Counted from the stretch's first letter, positions 5,804 to 13,819 are shown. The stretch is 20,684 nucleotides of DNA from an uncultured Thalassolituus sp. (GCA_913054055.1 CAJXIT010000018.1:1-20684); one strand, 5' to 3'. The notes: generated by a model not told the origin, from the sequence alone. Numbers and translations: made by a program.

Positions 5804-7507
5804 ATGCATCCAATTACCCGATTCACACTGGCACTCATCACTGCACTGTTTCTCGCGGCTTGCAGCCCAGAAGCAAAACAAGCACCTATGACACAACATA
5901 CGGGTGCGGTGGCATCTGCACACCCGTTAGCCACGCAAGCTGGCATCGACATTTTAAACGCTGGCGGCAACGCATTTGATGACGCCATTGCAACCGCTGC
6001 TGTGTTGGCGGTTGTTGAGCCATACAGTGCAGGCATGGGCGGAGGCGGGTTTTGGTTATTGCATGATAACCAGCACCAAAAAGATGTTTTTGTGGATGCA
6101 AGAGAGAAAGCCCCTTTAGACGCTCACCGTGACATGTATTTAGATAACAAGGGCAATGTGATTCCAAAGTTATCCATCAATGGAGCAATGGCAGCGGCGA
6201 TACCTGGGCAAGCAGCCGCTTTTGATCATATAGCAAAAAAGTACGGCAACCTTCCCCTTAAACAATCCCTTGAGGCAGCCATTCAAATTGCGAAAAATGG
6301 TTTTGCTGTAGATACAAAGTATAAAAAGTTGGTGGGCTATCGCGGTAAGGCCATGATGCAATACCCTGAAACGGCCAAAGTATTTTTAAATAATGATGCA
6401 AGCACATTAAAACTGGGCGACTTCATTTTACAGCCACAGCTATCTAGCACCTTACAGGCCATTGCTGAGCAAGGCTTTGATGGTTTTTATAAAGGCCCCG
6501 TCGCCAAAGGCATGGTTGACGATGTTCAAAAAGCCGGCGGTATTTGGCGATTAGAGGACTTAGAAAAATATTCTGTTATTGAACGCGCGCCCATAATCAC
6601 CCACTACAAAGATCATAAAATTGTAAGCGCCCCACCGCCTAGCTCTGGCGGCATCGCCATCGCGCAAATGCTTAGCATGCTAAAAAGTGTGGAAGATAAA
6701 ACTCCGTGGCAATCTTTAAACGAAATAGATCAAACCCACCTATTAAGTGAAGTGATGCGTCGTGCGTATTTTGATCGTGCGCACTACTTAGGTGATCCGG
6801 ATTTTGTGCAAGTCCCGCAACAGCAATTAATGAACGCAACATACAATGAAAAACTCGCCACAAGCATTAATATGGATAAAGCCACTGATAGTAAAACCCT
6901 AGGGAGTCAGGTGCAAATACTAGAAGGCTTTCATACCACGCACTTAAGTGTATTAGATAATCAAGGTAACCGAGTAAGCGCCACATTAAGTGTTAATCTC
7001 CCATTCGGCAGTGCCTTCACTTCAGCAAAAACTGGTGTACTGTTAAACAATGAAATGGATGACTTTTCTTCAAAACCGGGAACACCCAATGCGTATGGAT
7101 TAGTGGGTAACGAAGCCAATGCCATTGCCCCAGAAAAACGTCCCCTATCTTCAATGACACCATCCTATTTAGAAAATGAAAAAAGCATTGCTATTTTAGG
7201 CACCCCTGGTGGTAGCCGCATCATTACCATGGTGTTTTTAGGCATGTTAGAACACATACAGGGTAAGCCAGTAAGTGATTGGGTTAGCCGCCCTCGTTTT
7301 CATCATCAATATTTACCCGATGTAATTCAGCACGAACCGGATACATTTACTGAGAAGACTAAACAGGCATTAATTCAAAAGGGCCACAAGCTAAAAGACG
7401 TGGGTAGACAATATGGAAACATGCATGCCATTTTGTTAAATAAAACGAATAAAGAAGTCACTGCAGCATCTGACCCTAGAGGGGTCGGCCAAGCACTGGT
7501 TCAATAA
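5804..7507 (+). CDS. ggt: Gamma-glutamyltransferase, lipoprotein form
   Basis: N-terminal-nucleophile hydrolase that cleaves or transfers the gamma-glutamyl group of glutathione and related peptides outside the cytoplasm. 567 residues. The signal peptide MHPITRFTLALITALFLAAC ends in a lipobox (LAAC, Cys20), so the precursor should be lipidated. The glutamate-binding Arg is in VDAREKAPLDA (about R100). The self-cleavage site and catalytic threonine are in HTTHLSVLD (Thr378), which splits the precursor into a large chain and a ~190-residue small chain. KRPLSSMTPSY and GTPGGSRIITM are the expected substrate-loop motifs. The start has a poor Shine-Dalgarno but gives a proper signal peptide. The gene has its own terminator. 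ggt next to the ferredoxin/coaD/lao genes is also the pseudomonad order (PA0361 onward), with the GFA gene inserted here. Confidence 0.95.
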   Translation: MHPITRFTLALITALFLAACSPEAKQAPMTQHTGAVASAHPLATQAGIDILNAGGNAFDDAIATAAVLAVVEPYSAGMGGGGFWLLHDNQHQKDVFVDAREKAPLDAHRDMYLDNKGNVIPKLSINGAMAAAIPGQAAAFDHIAKKYGNLPLKQSLEAAIQIAKNGFAVDTKYKKLVGYRGKAMMQYPETAKVFLNNDASTLKLGDFILQPQLSSTLQAIAEQGFDGFYKGPVAKGMVDDVQKAGGIWRLEDLEKYSVIERAPIITHYKDHKIVSAPPPSSGGIAIAQMLSMLKSVEDKTPWQSLNEIDQTHLLSEVMRRAYFDRAHYLGDPDFVQVPQQQLMNATYNEKLATSINMDKATDSKTLGSQVQILEGFHTTHLSVLDNQGNRVSATLSVNLPFGSAFTSAKTGVLLNNEMDDFSSKPGTPNAYGLVGNEANAIAPEKRPLSSMTPSYLENEKSIAILGTPGGSRIITMVFLGMLEHIQGKPVSDWVSRPRFHHQYLPDVIQHEPDTFTEKTKQALIQKGHKLKDVGRQYGNMHAILLNKTNKEVTAASDPRGVGQALVQ

Positions 7508-7525
7508 CAATAATGTACGTATCAT

Positions 7526-7554
7526 AAGGCCTAATTTTTATTAGGCCTTTTTTA
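7526..7554 (+). terminator. Rho-independent terminator after ggt
   Basis: AAGGCCTAAT (7526-7535), loop TTTT, ATTAGGCCTT (7540-7549): a perfect 10-bp stem continuing into a run of T to 7553. It separates ggt from elyC, so elyC should have its own promoter in the next 40 nt, where I see no convincing -35/-10 pair. Confidence 0.9.
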
Positions 7555-7593
7555 TTGCCTAAACTATGTCACGAACATTAATAGGAACACACA

Positions 7594-8343
7594 GTGTTAG
7601 AATTCGGGTTTGCTTTAAAGAAGTTCATAGGCTTTTGGTTACTTCCTATGAGTTTATGCGTCTTATTAATGGCCAGTGGGTTAGTACTTTTATGGATAAG
7701 AAAATACCAAACGGTTGGAAAGTCTTTAACAACCGTTGGATTAATTGCACTGATTTTATTTAGCTGGAATCCAACGGCTAACTTTTTATTGCGCCCCATC
7801 GAACATCAGACACCTATCTTTGATGTAAAAGAACACGTGGATTACATCGTCGTTTTAGGCAATCAAACCAATGCTGATCGAACAATGCCCCCAATTAACC
7901 ATTTATCCAGTACCGCATTAAAGCGATTATTAGAAGGTTTAAGAATTTTTTCTGCACAGCCCCACAGTAAACTTGTTGTCAGTGGTTACAATGAAAAAGG
8001 CATGAGTTGTGCTGAGATTTATGCAAATGCGGCAATCGCTTTAGGTGCGAATCACGATCGAATTATTCAGCTGCGAGAACCAAAAGATACAAGAGAAGAA
8101 GCCATTGCTACAAAAGCCATTGTTCAAGATGCGAGAATAGCATTGGTCACAAGTGCCAGCCATATGCCAAGAGCCCTCGAATATTTTAAACAGCAAAACA
8201 TCAATGCTATTGCAGCGCCTACTAACCACATTACTCCAAGAGCTCATAACTCAAGCTGGAAATTTGACGCACAAGGGCTGCAAAAAAGTGAACGTGCCAT
8301 ATATGAGTCCTTAGGAAGACTATGGCAATGGATGAATAAATGA
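7594..8343 (+). CDS. elyC: ElyC-like DUF218 envelope biogenesis factor
   Basis: 249-residue inner-membrane protein of the ElyC/SanA/YdcF (DUF218) group. ElyC of E. coli is needed for normal peptidoglycan assembly at low temperature through its effect on the undecaprenyl-phosphate lipid carrier. Two N-terminal membrane helices (about residues 11-34 and 45-60) are followed by the DUF218 domain, which starts at VDYIVVLGN (82-90). Further motifs are LLEGLRIF, SKLVVSGY, PKDTREEA and LVTSASHMPRALEYF, and the protein ends GRLWQWMNK like the E. coli protein. The start is GTG with AGGA 7 nt upstream. It is convergent with the histidine kinase gene, with only 31 nt between the stops and no clear terminator in that gap. 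Confidence 0.85.
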   Translation: MLEFGFALKKFIGFWLLPMSLCVLLMASGLVLLWIRKYQTVGKSLTTVGLIALILFSWNPTANFLLRPIEHQTPIFDVKEHVDYIVVLGNQTNADRTMPPINHLSSTALKRLLEGLRIFSAQPHSKLVVSGYNEKGMSCAEIYANAAIALGANHDRIIQLREPKDTREEAIATKAIVQDARIALVTSASHMPRALEYFKQQNINAIAAPTNHITPRAHNSSWKFDAQGLQKSERAIYESLGRLWQWMNK

Positions 8344-8374
8344 TTATATAGGGGCGTTTCGATCAATGATTTGG

Positions 8375-10519
8375 TTAAACCATAAATGTTCCATCTTCAG
8401 AACTTTTATTAGGCGGTGTAGATGGAATACAAATTTTAAATAATGTGCCACTACCAACTTCACTTTCCACTTCAATTGTACCGGCTAAACGCTGTGTAAT
8501 AATATTATAAGTCATATACATACCTAAACCCGTTCCACCTGAGCCACGCTTAGTGGTATAGAATGGGTCAAAAATTTTACTTCTGATTTCTTCAGACATG
8601 CCCACGCCATCATCTTGAAACAGGATACTTAATCGTTTTTCAGATTGCACAACAGAAATTTTTATATTGCCCCTGTCCTCTGGAAAGGCATGTACCAAGC
8701 TATTCATAATTAAATTACTGATGATATGATAAAAAGAGCCAGGGTAGTTGTTAATCACGATAGCGTCATCAATAGATAAAGATATTTTAACCTGGGTTCG
8801 TTTTAATGTGGGCTCGAGAGTTTTAATCACCTCTTCTATTTGATCAAATATTGAAAATGTAACCAGCTCTTCTATAGATTGATTAACCGCTACCCGCTTA
8901 AATGTTTGAACCAGCTCACTGGCTTTTCGTAAATTTAATTGCACTAAGTCCATGGAAGTATCAGCATTAGAAATAAAGGCTTCAAAATCGCTTGTTTTTA
9001 GTGCGTTATCTTTAAATGATTTTTTAATGGCCGCTATTTCATCAATAGTAAATGATAATGCCGTAATTGAATTTCCTAGGGGAGTATTAATCTCATGCGC
9101 CACACCTGCCACCAATTGACCTAAAGACGCCATTTTTTCTGACATGATCAATTGCTGTTGAGCTTCAACTAATTCATTTGTTCTTTCTTTTACTTTAACC
9201 TCAAGCCCTTCATTAGCTAATTGTAACTCTTGAGAAGCTTTATATATTTGATCTACCATTTTATTAAACGCCGTAGATATTCTAGTTAATTCATTTTTAC
9301 CTATGATCTCAACCTTATAGTTTAGATCCCCACTCTCGATGGATTGCACGCCCTTTAGAAGCGAGTTAAGGGGGGTATTTAATGTTATATTGATTAATAC
9401 ATAAATACCGATACCTGTTATCAAAAGAATAAGTGTTGCTAGTAATGATAATTTGATGATTAAGCTAGTGGTTCTCTTTTTCAAATTGATTTTAGATGTT
9501 CTAGCCATGACGCTAAAATTTCGCCCGTCATAGTTACTAATATCCAGCTGATGCTTAGAAAGCACGTAATCATTATTACTGGACTCTGAGGCCGCATCTA
9601 TATTTATACCTGATATCCACGCGTGATCACCCTCTACAATTGCAAATTCACTACCAATGCGTTTACCCACATCAGACAATGAATCTTTTGTAGGTGTATT
9701 GACGCCTAATATGATGGCACTGTCTCTGATCTCTTTTTCCCACGTTTCAGGGTTTGACATAGGCAGTGAGACCGCCACCCAAATTGCAACACTAAATGAC
9801 TCATTAACAATATTGGTGGATTTCCCTTTATAAACATCCTGAACTGACAATGCATTTAAGTAATCAATGATCTCTTCATCTGTTTCTATGACGCCAATTT
9901 TATCTAAAAAGAATTTTGTATCTTTACCATACACATCACTTACATTAAATAAATTATTATCCATGCTGATTTCAGATACAGGAATTTTATAGTGAACTTT
10001 TTTTGGGGCTTCCGATTTAGTTAAATATCGAGCCAAACAGATATTTTCATTATCAATTAAAAAAGATAATAGCTTTACCCCGTTTTTATTCTTAGGAAAT
10101 GGATTAACCTGATAAACCGCTAAATGTGAAAGACCATATTGAGGCATCAACGTCATTAATATTGAGATTAACTGTAATTGACTTTGAAAATAGTAAGATT
10201 GCTCGGCCTCAGATATCAGTGCCGTTTCATCAGAGTCATCTTCACGGTAAAGAGGTCCGTACTGATTGAGCAATGATAAATTTTCTTTGAAACTCTCATT
10301 ACCTTCCATACTTGCAAGTGCATTTTCAGTACGGCTGATATCATCTTCGAAATCAGACTTAAATAATTTTGCAGCACTTTCCGTCTGCTCATTCATTAAG
10401 TCTAAAAGCTCATCATAATATTGATAACCAATAATGAGCGTTGTGGCTAAAAAAAACAGAGTAAAGGTTAGCGCCACTAAGATCATGATTTGACGGCTTA
10501 TACGATTATTAACCCACAT
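8375..10519 (-). CDS. Membrane sensor histidine kinase (HAMP, HisKA, HATPase_c), no receiver
   Basis: 714-residue two-component sensor. Membrane helix 1 is about residues 10-31 and helix 2 about 353-378, enclosing a ~320-residue periplasmic sensing region that I do not recognise. A HAMP domain (about 377-430) and a coiled coil (430-460, ending KVKERTNELVEAQQQL) follow. The phosphoacceptor H-box is GQLVAGVAHEINTPLGN (His475). The ATPase domain has NLIMNSLVHAF (N-box), DDGVGM (G1), FDPFYTT (F-box) and GTGLGMYM (G2), all intact, so it should be active. No receiver or HPt domain is present, and no response regulator lies nearby. The start is 2 nt after the stop of the binding-protein gene and lacks a clear Shine-Dalgarno, pointing to translational coupling. 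Likely senses ligand through that binding protein; this is inference. Confidence 0.92.
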   Translation of the reverse strand: MWVNNRISRQIMILVALTFTLFFLATTLIIGYQYYDELLDLMNEQTESAAKLFKSDFEDDISRTENALASMEGNESFKENLSLLNQYGPLYREDDSDETALISEAEQSYYFQSQLQLISILMTLMPQYGLSHLAVYQVNPFPKNKNGVKLLSFLIDNENICLARYLTKSEAPKKVHYKIPVSEISMDNNLFNVSDVYGKDTKFFLDKIGVIETDEEIIDYLNALSVQDVYKGKSTNIVNESFSVAIWVAVSLPMSNPETWEKEIRDSAIILGVNTPTKDSLSDVGKRIGSEFAIVEGDHAWISGINIDAASESSNNDYVLSKHQLDISNYDGRNFSVMARTSKINLKKRTTSLIIKLSLLATLILLITGIGIYVLINITLNTPLNSLLKGVQSIESGDLNYKVEIIGKNELTRISTAFNKMVDQIYKASQELQLANEGLEVKVKERTNELVEAQQQLIMSEKMASLGQLVAGVAHEINTPLGNSITALSFTIDEIAAIKKSFKDNALKTSDFEAFISNADTSMDLVQLNLRKASELVQTFKRVAVNQSIEELVTFSIFDQIEEVIKTLEPTLKRTQVKISLSIDDAIVINNYPGSFYHIISNLIMNSLVHAFPEDRGNIKISVVQSEKRLSILFQDDGVGMSEEIRSKIFDPFYTTKRGSGGTGLGMYMTYNIITQRLAGTIEVESEVGSGTLFKICIPSTPPNKSSEDGTFMV

Positions 10520-10521
10520 AA

Positions 10522-12225
10522 TCAGTGCGTTTTAGTCCAACGCTTCATAACGTCTTTATATTCCATTGTCATTGGAGCGTCTCTTTTTCGTTCTGGCTTA
10601 GGTGCACCTGGTTGATTTAACCAATAACTACGAGAAGATTTCTTATTCAATTTCGGAGAATATTTTAAACCTTGTAATTTTCCCATGATTGCATCTTGGC
10701 TGTGCGCAATATTATCCATGGCCTGTTGAGCTGTAATCCTCCCATCAATAGCTTGATCTAAATTTGGCCACCAAGCCCTAAACATTAATGGGTAATGAGG
10801 CACATTTAATCCCGTATCCGTCCATTTATGAATCGCATCGCTCTGAAAGAACTCAATTAATCCGCCATACTTTTGTTTATTTTTCTGCACCCACTTTGTT
10901 TGTAAGGTGCTTTTTCTAACAGGTGTTCCTCCCGCTTTAAATTTTGCCAACGCTACCGATTTACTGACACAGAACTGTGCCCATAACCAAGCGGCAGCAC
11001 GCTTACCACCTTTAGTATCCTTAGGAATGGTCCAACTGCCTGCATCTTGATAACCTACCTTCATGCCTTTTTCCCAATACCTTCCGTGGGGTGTGGGGGC
11101 CACTCGCCAAACTGGTTTATTATTACTGTCTAACATTTTTCCAGAATTAAACTCTGGCTCGCTCAACCACAATGTATATAAAAATATTTGCTGAGCCACA
11201 TTTCCTTGTGCAGCTACAATATTATTATCTAAAAATGTGCCTTCTCTGGCCTCTGGTGGTGAGTACTTGTTTAACCAGTCGATATAAGTTTGCAATGCAT
11301 ATACGGCGGCGGGTCCATTGGTAGCCCCTCCTCTTTCTACAGAAGACCCTCTTGGAATGCGATTAACCGTTCGAATACCCCACTCACCCACAGGTGTTCC
11401 GTTAGGTAACCCAGTATCTCCAGCCCCTGCAATTGACAGCCAAGCATCTGTGAATCTCCAGCCTAAACTCGGGGATTTTTTTCCAAAGTCCATATGGCCA
11501 TACACTTGTTTACCGTCAATTTTAGTATTAGAGAAAAACTCAGCAATGTCTTCATAAGCCGCCCAATTAACTGGTACGCCTAATTCATAGCCATTACCTT
11601 TGCCATATTTTTTATTTGTAAACGCTCTGAATTTTTTCTTGATATCTGGCCGTGTGAACCAGTCATATCGAAACCAATACAAGTTTGCAAATTGTTGATC
11701 GGGAAGTTGCAACTGATTACCGTCGTAATCTTGTGCAAATTTTAGATTTAAAAAATCGTTTAAATCTAAATCGGGATTGGTATATTTACGTCCTTCTGTT
11801 TTCATATATTCAGTTAAATTCACCACTCCCTGTACTCGTGAATGCGTACCTATATGATCAGCATCATTTACATATATGTCATAAAGATGAACACCATGAC
11901 TCATTTGCTTAAAAATGGATTCAACAACTGAGCCTTCCCCAATGATATCGTAGTTAATATTGATACCGGTTAATGCTTTAAAGTGCTTAGCCAATACATC
12001 CCTCTCCCATCTATGGGTAGGGATGTCTTCACTCACTACGGTAATGGTTTTATTTTTAAATCGAGTACCCTTTTCAGAAAACCAAATTAACTCCTTTTTC
12101 ATTTCAGCATGACTTAAAGCAGAACCATCTAATTCTTTTATGATGTTTTCGATTGCTTTATCGTTACTTAAACTTAAAGGTGAAAATAACATTAATAGCG
12201 TCAAACAAACGCTTAGTTGCTTCAT
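10522..12225 (-). CDS. GlpV-like periplasmic substrate-binding protein (glycerol/polyol ABC family), orphan
   Basis: 567-residue extracellular solute-binding protein with an N-terminal signal (about residues 1-20, KQLSVCLTLLMLFSPLSLS). Long stretches agree with my memory of GlpV, the glycerol-binding protein of rhizobial glpSTPQUV transporters: LPDQQFANLYWFRYDWF, YELGVPVNWAAYEDIAEFF, SLGWRFTDAWLSIAG, GATNGPAAVYALQTYIDW, KVGYQDAGSWTIPKDT and the C-terminal YWLNQPGAPKP. It is longer than ordinary maltose-type binding proteins, as that family is. The ABC permease and ATPase genes that accompany glpV are absent here. Instead it sits between a porin gene (55-nt gap) and a sensor kinase (2-nt gap). 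It may feed the kinase as a ligand receptor or serve a transporter encoded elsewhere. Glycerol as the ligand is a family-based guess. Confidence 0.88.
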   Translation of the reverse strand: MKQLSVCLTLLMLFSPLSLSNDKAIENIIKELDGSALSHAEMKKELIWFSEKGTRFKNKTITVVSEDIPTHRWERDVLAKHFKALTGININYDIIGEGSVVESIFKQMSHGVHLYDIYVNDADHIGTHSRVQGVVNLTEYMKTEGRKYTNPDLDLNDFLNLKFAQDYDGNQLQLPDQQFANLYWFRYDWFTRPDIKKKFRAFTNKKYGKGNGYELGVPVNWAAYEDIAEFFSNTKIDGKQVYGHMDFGKKSPSLGWRFTDAWLSIAGAGDTGLPNGTPVGEWGIRTVNRIPRGSSVERGGATNGPAAVYALQTYIDWLNKYSPPEAREGTFLDNNIVAAQGNVAQQIFLYTLWLSEPEFNSGKMLDSNNKPVWRVAPTPHGRYWEKGMKVGYQDAGSWTIPKDTKGGKRAAAWLWAQFCVSKSVALAKFKAGGTPVRKSTLQTKWVQKNKQKYGGLIEFFQSDAIHKWTDTGLNVPHYPLMFRAWWPNLDQAIDGRITAQQAMDNIAHSQDAIMGKLQGLKYSPKLNKKSSRSYWLNQPGAPKPERKRDAPMTMEYKDVMKRWTKTH

Positions 12226-12261
12226 ATTCCATTACCACAGTTTTCTTAATTCAAATAATAT

Positions 12262-12278
12262 CTAAAAGGTTTTCACCT
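12262..12278 (-). terminator. Weak hairpin just after the porin stop codon
   Basis: On the - strand AGGT-GAAA-ACCT (12267-12278) followed by TTTTAG: a 4-bp stem closed by a GNRA tetraloop and a short T-run, starting 2 nt after the porin stop. It is too weak to be a sure terminator. It could mark a 3' processing end that makes porin mRNA more abundant than the binding-protein/kinase part. Confidence 0.25.
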
Positions 12279-12280
12279 CA

Positions 12281-13357
12281 CTAAAAATCAACCTGTTTAC
12301 CTGTACTGAATGCCATATACTCTTGCGTGGCAGCGCCATTAGTTTCTGAGTCATATGTTTGCAGCTCTAACATGACATGAAGATTGTCGGTAATCTTTTT
12401 CTGAGAAAATAGCATGATTAATGTATTTTCTATTTCAGGAATAGCACCACTGGCATTTGTTCCTGAATCTTGTGTCCCTATTCCATAACTAATTCCTAGC
12501 AGCACTTGATCTAATTGATATGTGCCTTCTACATAAGCTTGAGTACCTTCTACTTCGGCATCACTTAAACCGCCAAAGCCATACAGTCCATCTGCACCAA
12601 TACCTTTTGTCATGGTATAAGCAGCACGTAAACCTAGCTCACCACTTTTGAACTGCCCTCCCACATCCATTGCTTGAATATTATAATCTTCCACTGTTGA
12701 CTCAACAGGCTGGAACAATATACCAGCCCAAATTTCATGGGCGGCCATCGCTAGGTTTATCTGCCCTTCAAACCTCGGTAGCTTGGTTTCAACCGTCCCT
12801 ACGTTTGCAGGCTCTTCTGGGTTAAACAATCCAATTATATAGCGACTATTATCATCTAATTGATTGCTATAAATGATTCTTGGATTAAAGTTTGCGTAAA
12901 CATATCCTGTGCCAATATGGCCATTAGTAGCATTACCTTGATCAGCCCCTCCCGGCATATGCCCAACGCCTTTTGCACTGCCTGCATCCCCTATGGCGCC
13001 GCTATTAAATATCCCAAAACCCTTGCCAACATTTAGCTGGCCAAAGTTTCCTTTAATTTGTATATCCGCCACGCGACTTTCAAATGCCCCTGAGTTTTGC
13101 ACCTGACTGCCCTGAAGATGAGAATTGATTTGAAGCGTCACACTCATTTCTATGTCATTTTGTGGAGGGGCAAAACTAGAAAAGGATAAGCTGGCTGGAT
13201 TAAATCCCGACATGATTCGCATGCCTTGCTCGCCACCATCCGTGTCGCTATAGGTAAAAAAGACAGGCAGCGATCCGTGTACTTCATGTCGCCAATCTTG
13301 AGATATGGCCAAGCTAGACACCAGTCCCATAAACAAAAAAACGGCTGTTTTCTTCAT
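12281..13357 (-). CDS. Outer-membrane porin-like beta-barrel protein
   Basis: 358-residue protein with a Sec signal peptide (KKTAVFLFMGLVSSLA, cleavage near residue 19). An alternating hydrophobic/polar beta-strand pattern runs throughout: INSHLQGSQVQNSGAFESRVADIQIKG-type strands, then FGQLNVGKGFG, a turn common in Gram-negative trimeric porins. The chain ends in Phe (GKQVDF), the C-terminal signal used by the BAM complex. The mature part starts DWRHEVHGSL, a usual first strand. It is probably a diffusion channel for small solutes. As first gene of the porin/binding-protein/kinase set it plausibly admits the same ligand. The specific substrate cannot be read from sequence. GGAG lies 9 nt before the ATG. 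Confidence 0.8.
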   Translation of the reverse strand: MKKTAVFLFMGLVSSLAISQDWRHEVHGSLPVFFTYSDTDGGEQGMRIMSGFNPASLSFSSFAPPQNDIEMSVTLQINSHLQGSQVQNSGAFESRVADIQIKGNFGQLNVGKGFGIFNSGAIGDAGSAKGVGHMPGGADQGNATNGHIGTGYVYANFNPRIIYSNQLDDNSRYIIGLFNPEEPANVGTVETKLPRFEGQINLAMAAHEIWAGILFQPVESTVEDYNIQAMDVGGQFKSGELGLRAAYTMTKGIGADGLYGFGGLSDAEVEGTQAYVEGTYQLDQVLLGISYGIGTQDSGTNASGAIPEIENTLIMLFSQKKITDNLHVMLELQTYDSETNGAATQEYMAFSTGKQVDF

Positions 13358-13372
13358 TGTTTTCGCTCCGAA

Positions 13373-13401
13373 ACGTTTATTTAAGATTAGCTAATAAACG
13401 T
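13373..13401. repeat. 9-bp inverted repeat upstream of the porin gene
   Basis: ACGTTTATT (13373-13381) and AATAAACGT (13393-13401) form a perfect inverted repeat with an 11-nt spacer, so the half-sites are two helical turns apart centre to centre (20 bp). It ends 15 nt before the porin ATG, just ahead of the GGAG ribosome site. It could be an operator for a dimeric regulator or, as RNA, a 5'-leader hairpin. The spacer also contains the palindrome TTAGCTAA in part. Confidence 0.5.
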
Positions 13402-13411
13402 CAGCTTTCAA
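13384..13411 (-). promoter_or_regulatory. Possible porin-operon promoter
   Basis: On the - strand TTGAAA (13406-13411) and TAATCT (13384-13389) are spaced by 16 nt. The -10 match is only moderate. If real, the inverted repeat at 13373-13401 overlaps the spacer and start site and would act as an operator. No better -35/-10 pair was found within 150 nt upstream of the porin. Confidence 0.3.
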
Positions 13412-13430
13412 TGAAGGGCGATTGAAACAA

Positions 13431-13447
13431 TGCCGTTTTAAATGGCA
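13431..13447. promoter_or_regulatory. 17-bp near-perfect palindrome, candidate operator upstream of the porin gene
   Basis: TGCCGTTTTAAATGGCA is symmetric at 7 of 8 base pairs around the central T (only the fifth pair mismatches). It lies about 75 nt upstream of the porin ATG and 20 nt upstream of the possible -35. Its size and TGCC/GGCA ends fit an operator for a dimeric repressor or activator. A related sequence, GGTTTAAAGGCAACAC, recurs at 13597-13612 before the small lipoprotein gene. Confidence 0.4.
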
Positions 13448-13632
13448 ACACACTTCAATTACGCTTAGTTTTTAGAGTGCTTTCTAATTCGTTAAAACTT
13501 ACTTATAACTATCTGTGCTATACAGCCTTTTATTTGATAACTGGCTCCCAATTGCACCCATTACAAATTGCCTCTTTTAGGTCCGCATATATGCTTGGTT
13601 TAAAGGCAACACTAAAGTAGAAGGGGTTGATG

Positions 13633-13809
13633 ATGAAAATAGCGATTTTAGCGGTAACATGTGTGTTTCTATTCGGCTGCCAAACTCAAGCCATTAAACA
13701 GCACTCGAACGTCGTAGACTTCCAACAAGTGAAACAATTAAAAGAGATTCCAAAACTAGATGAGTCAATGGCTACGTTAGATATGGCCGAATTTGCTAGA
13801 CGTCACTAA
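13633..13809 (+). CDS. Small orphan lipoprotein, function unknown
   Basis: 58-residue predicted lipoprotein: MKIAILAVTCVFLFGC, with a lipobox ending at Cys16, then a 43-residue mature part (KQHSNVVDFQQVKQLKEIPKL… ending AEFARRH). The strong Shine-Dalgarno GAAGGGG (13620-13626) sits 6 nt before ATG 13633; the alternatives TTG 13627 and ATG 13630 are too close to it. The mature region is polar and could form one or two short helices. I recognise no family. It is divergent from the porin operon (275 nt between starts) and convergent with yigB, with 10 nt between stops. The Asp after Cys usual for inner-membrane retention is absent (Gln instead), so outer-membrane sorting is likely. Confidence 0.7.
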   Translation: MKIAILAVTCVFLFGCQTQAIKQHSNVVDFQQVKQLKEIPKLDESMATLDMAEFARRH

Positions 13810-13819
13810 TAACCGACGC

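Noticed and set aside
5884..6167. 93-codon antisense frame inside ggt
   Set aside because: Overlaps the conserved N-terminal part of gamma-glutamyltransferase; no ribosome site or recognisable motif.
8375..13357. A complete glycerol ABC uptake operon
   Set aside because: No permease or ATP-binding protein (Walker A/signature motifs) is encoded on either strand near the binding protein.
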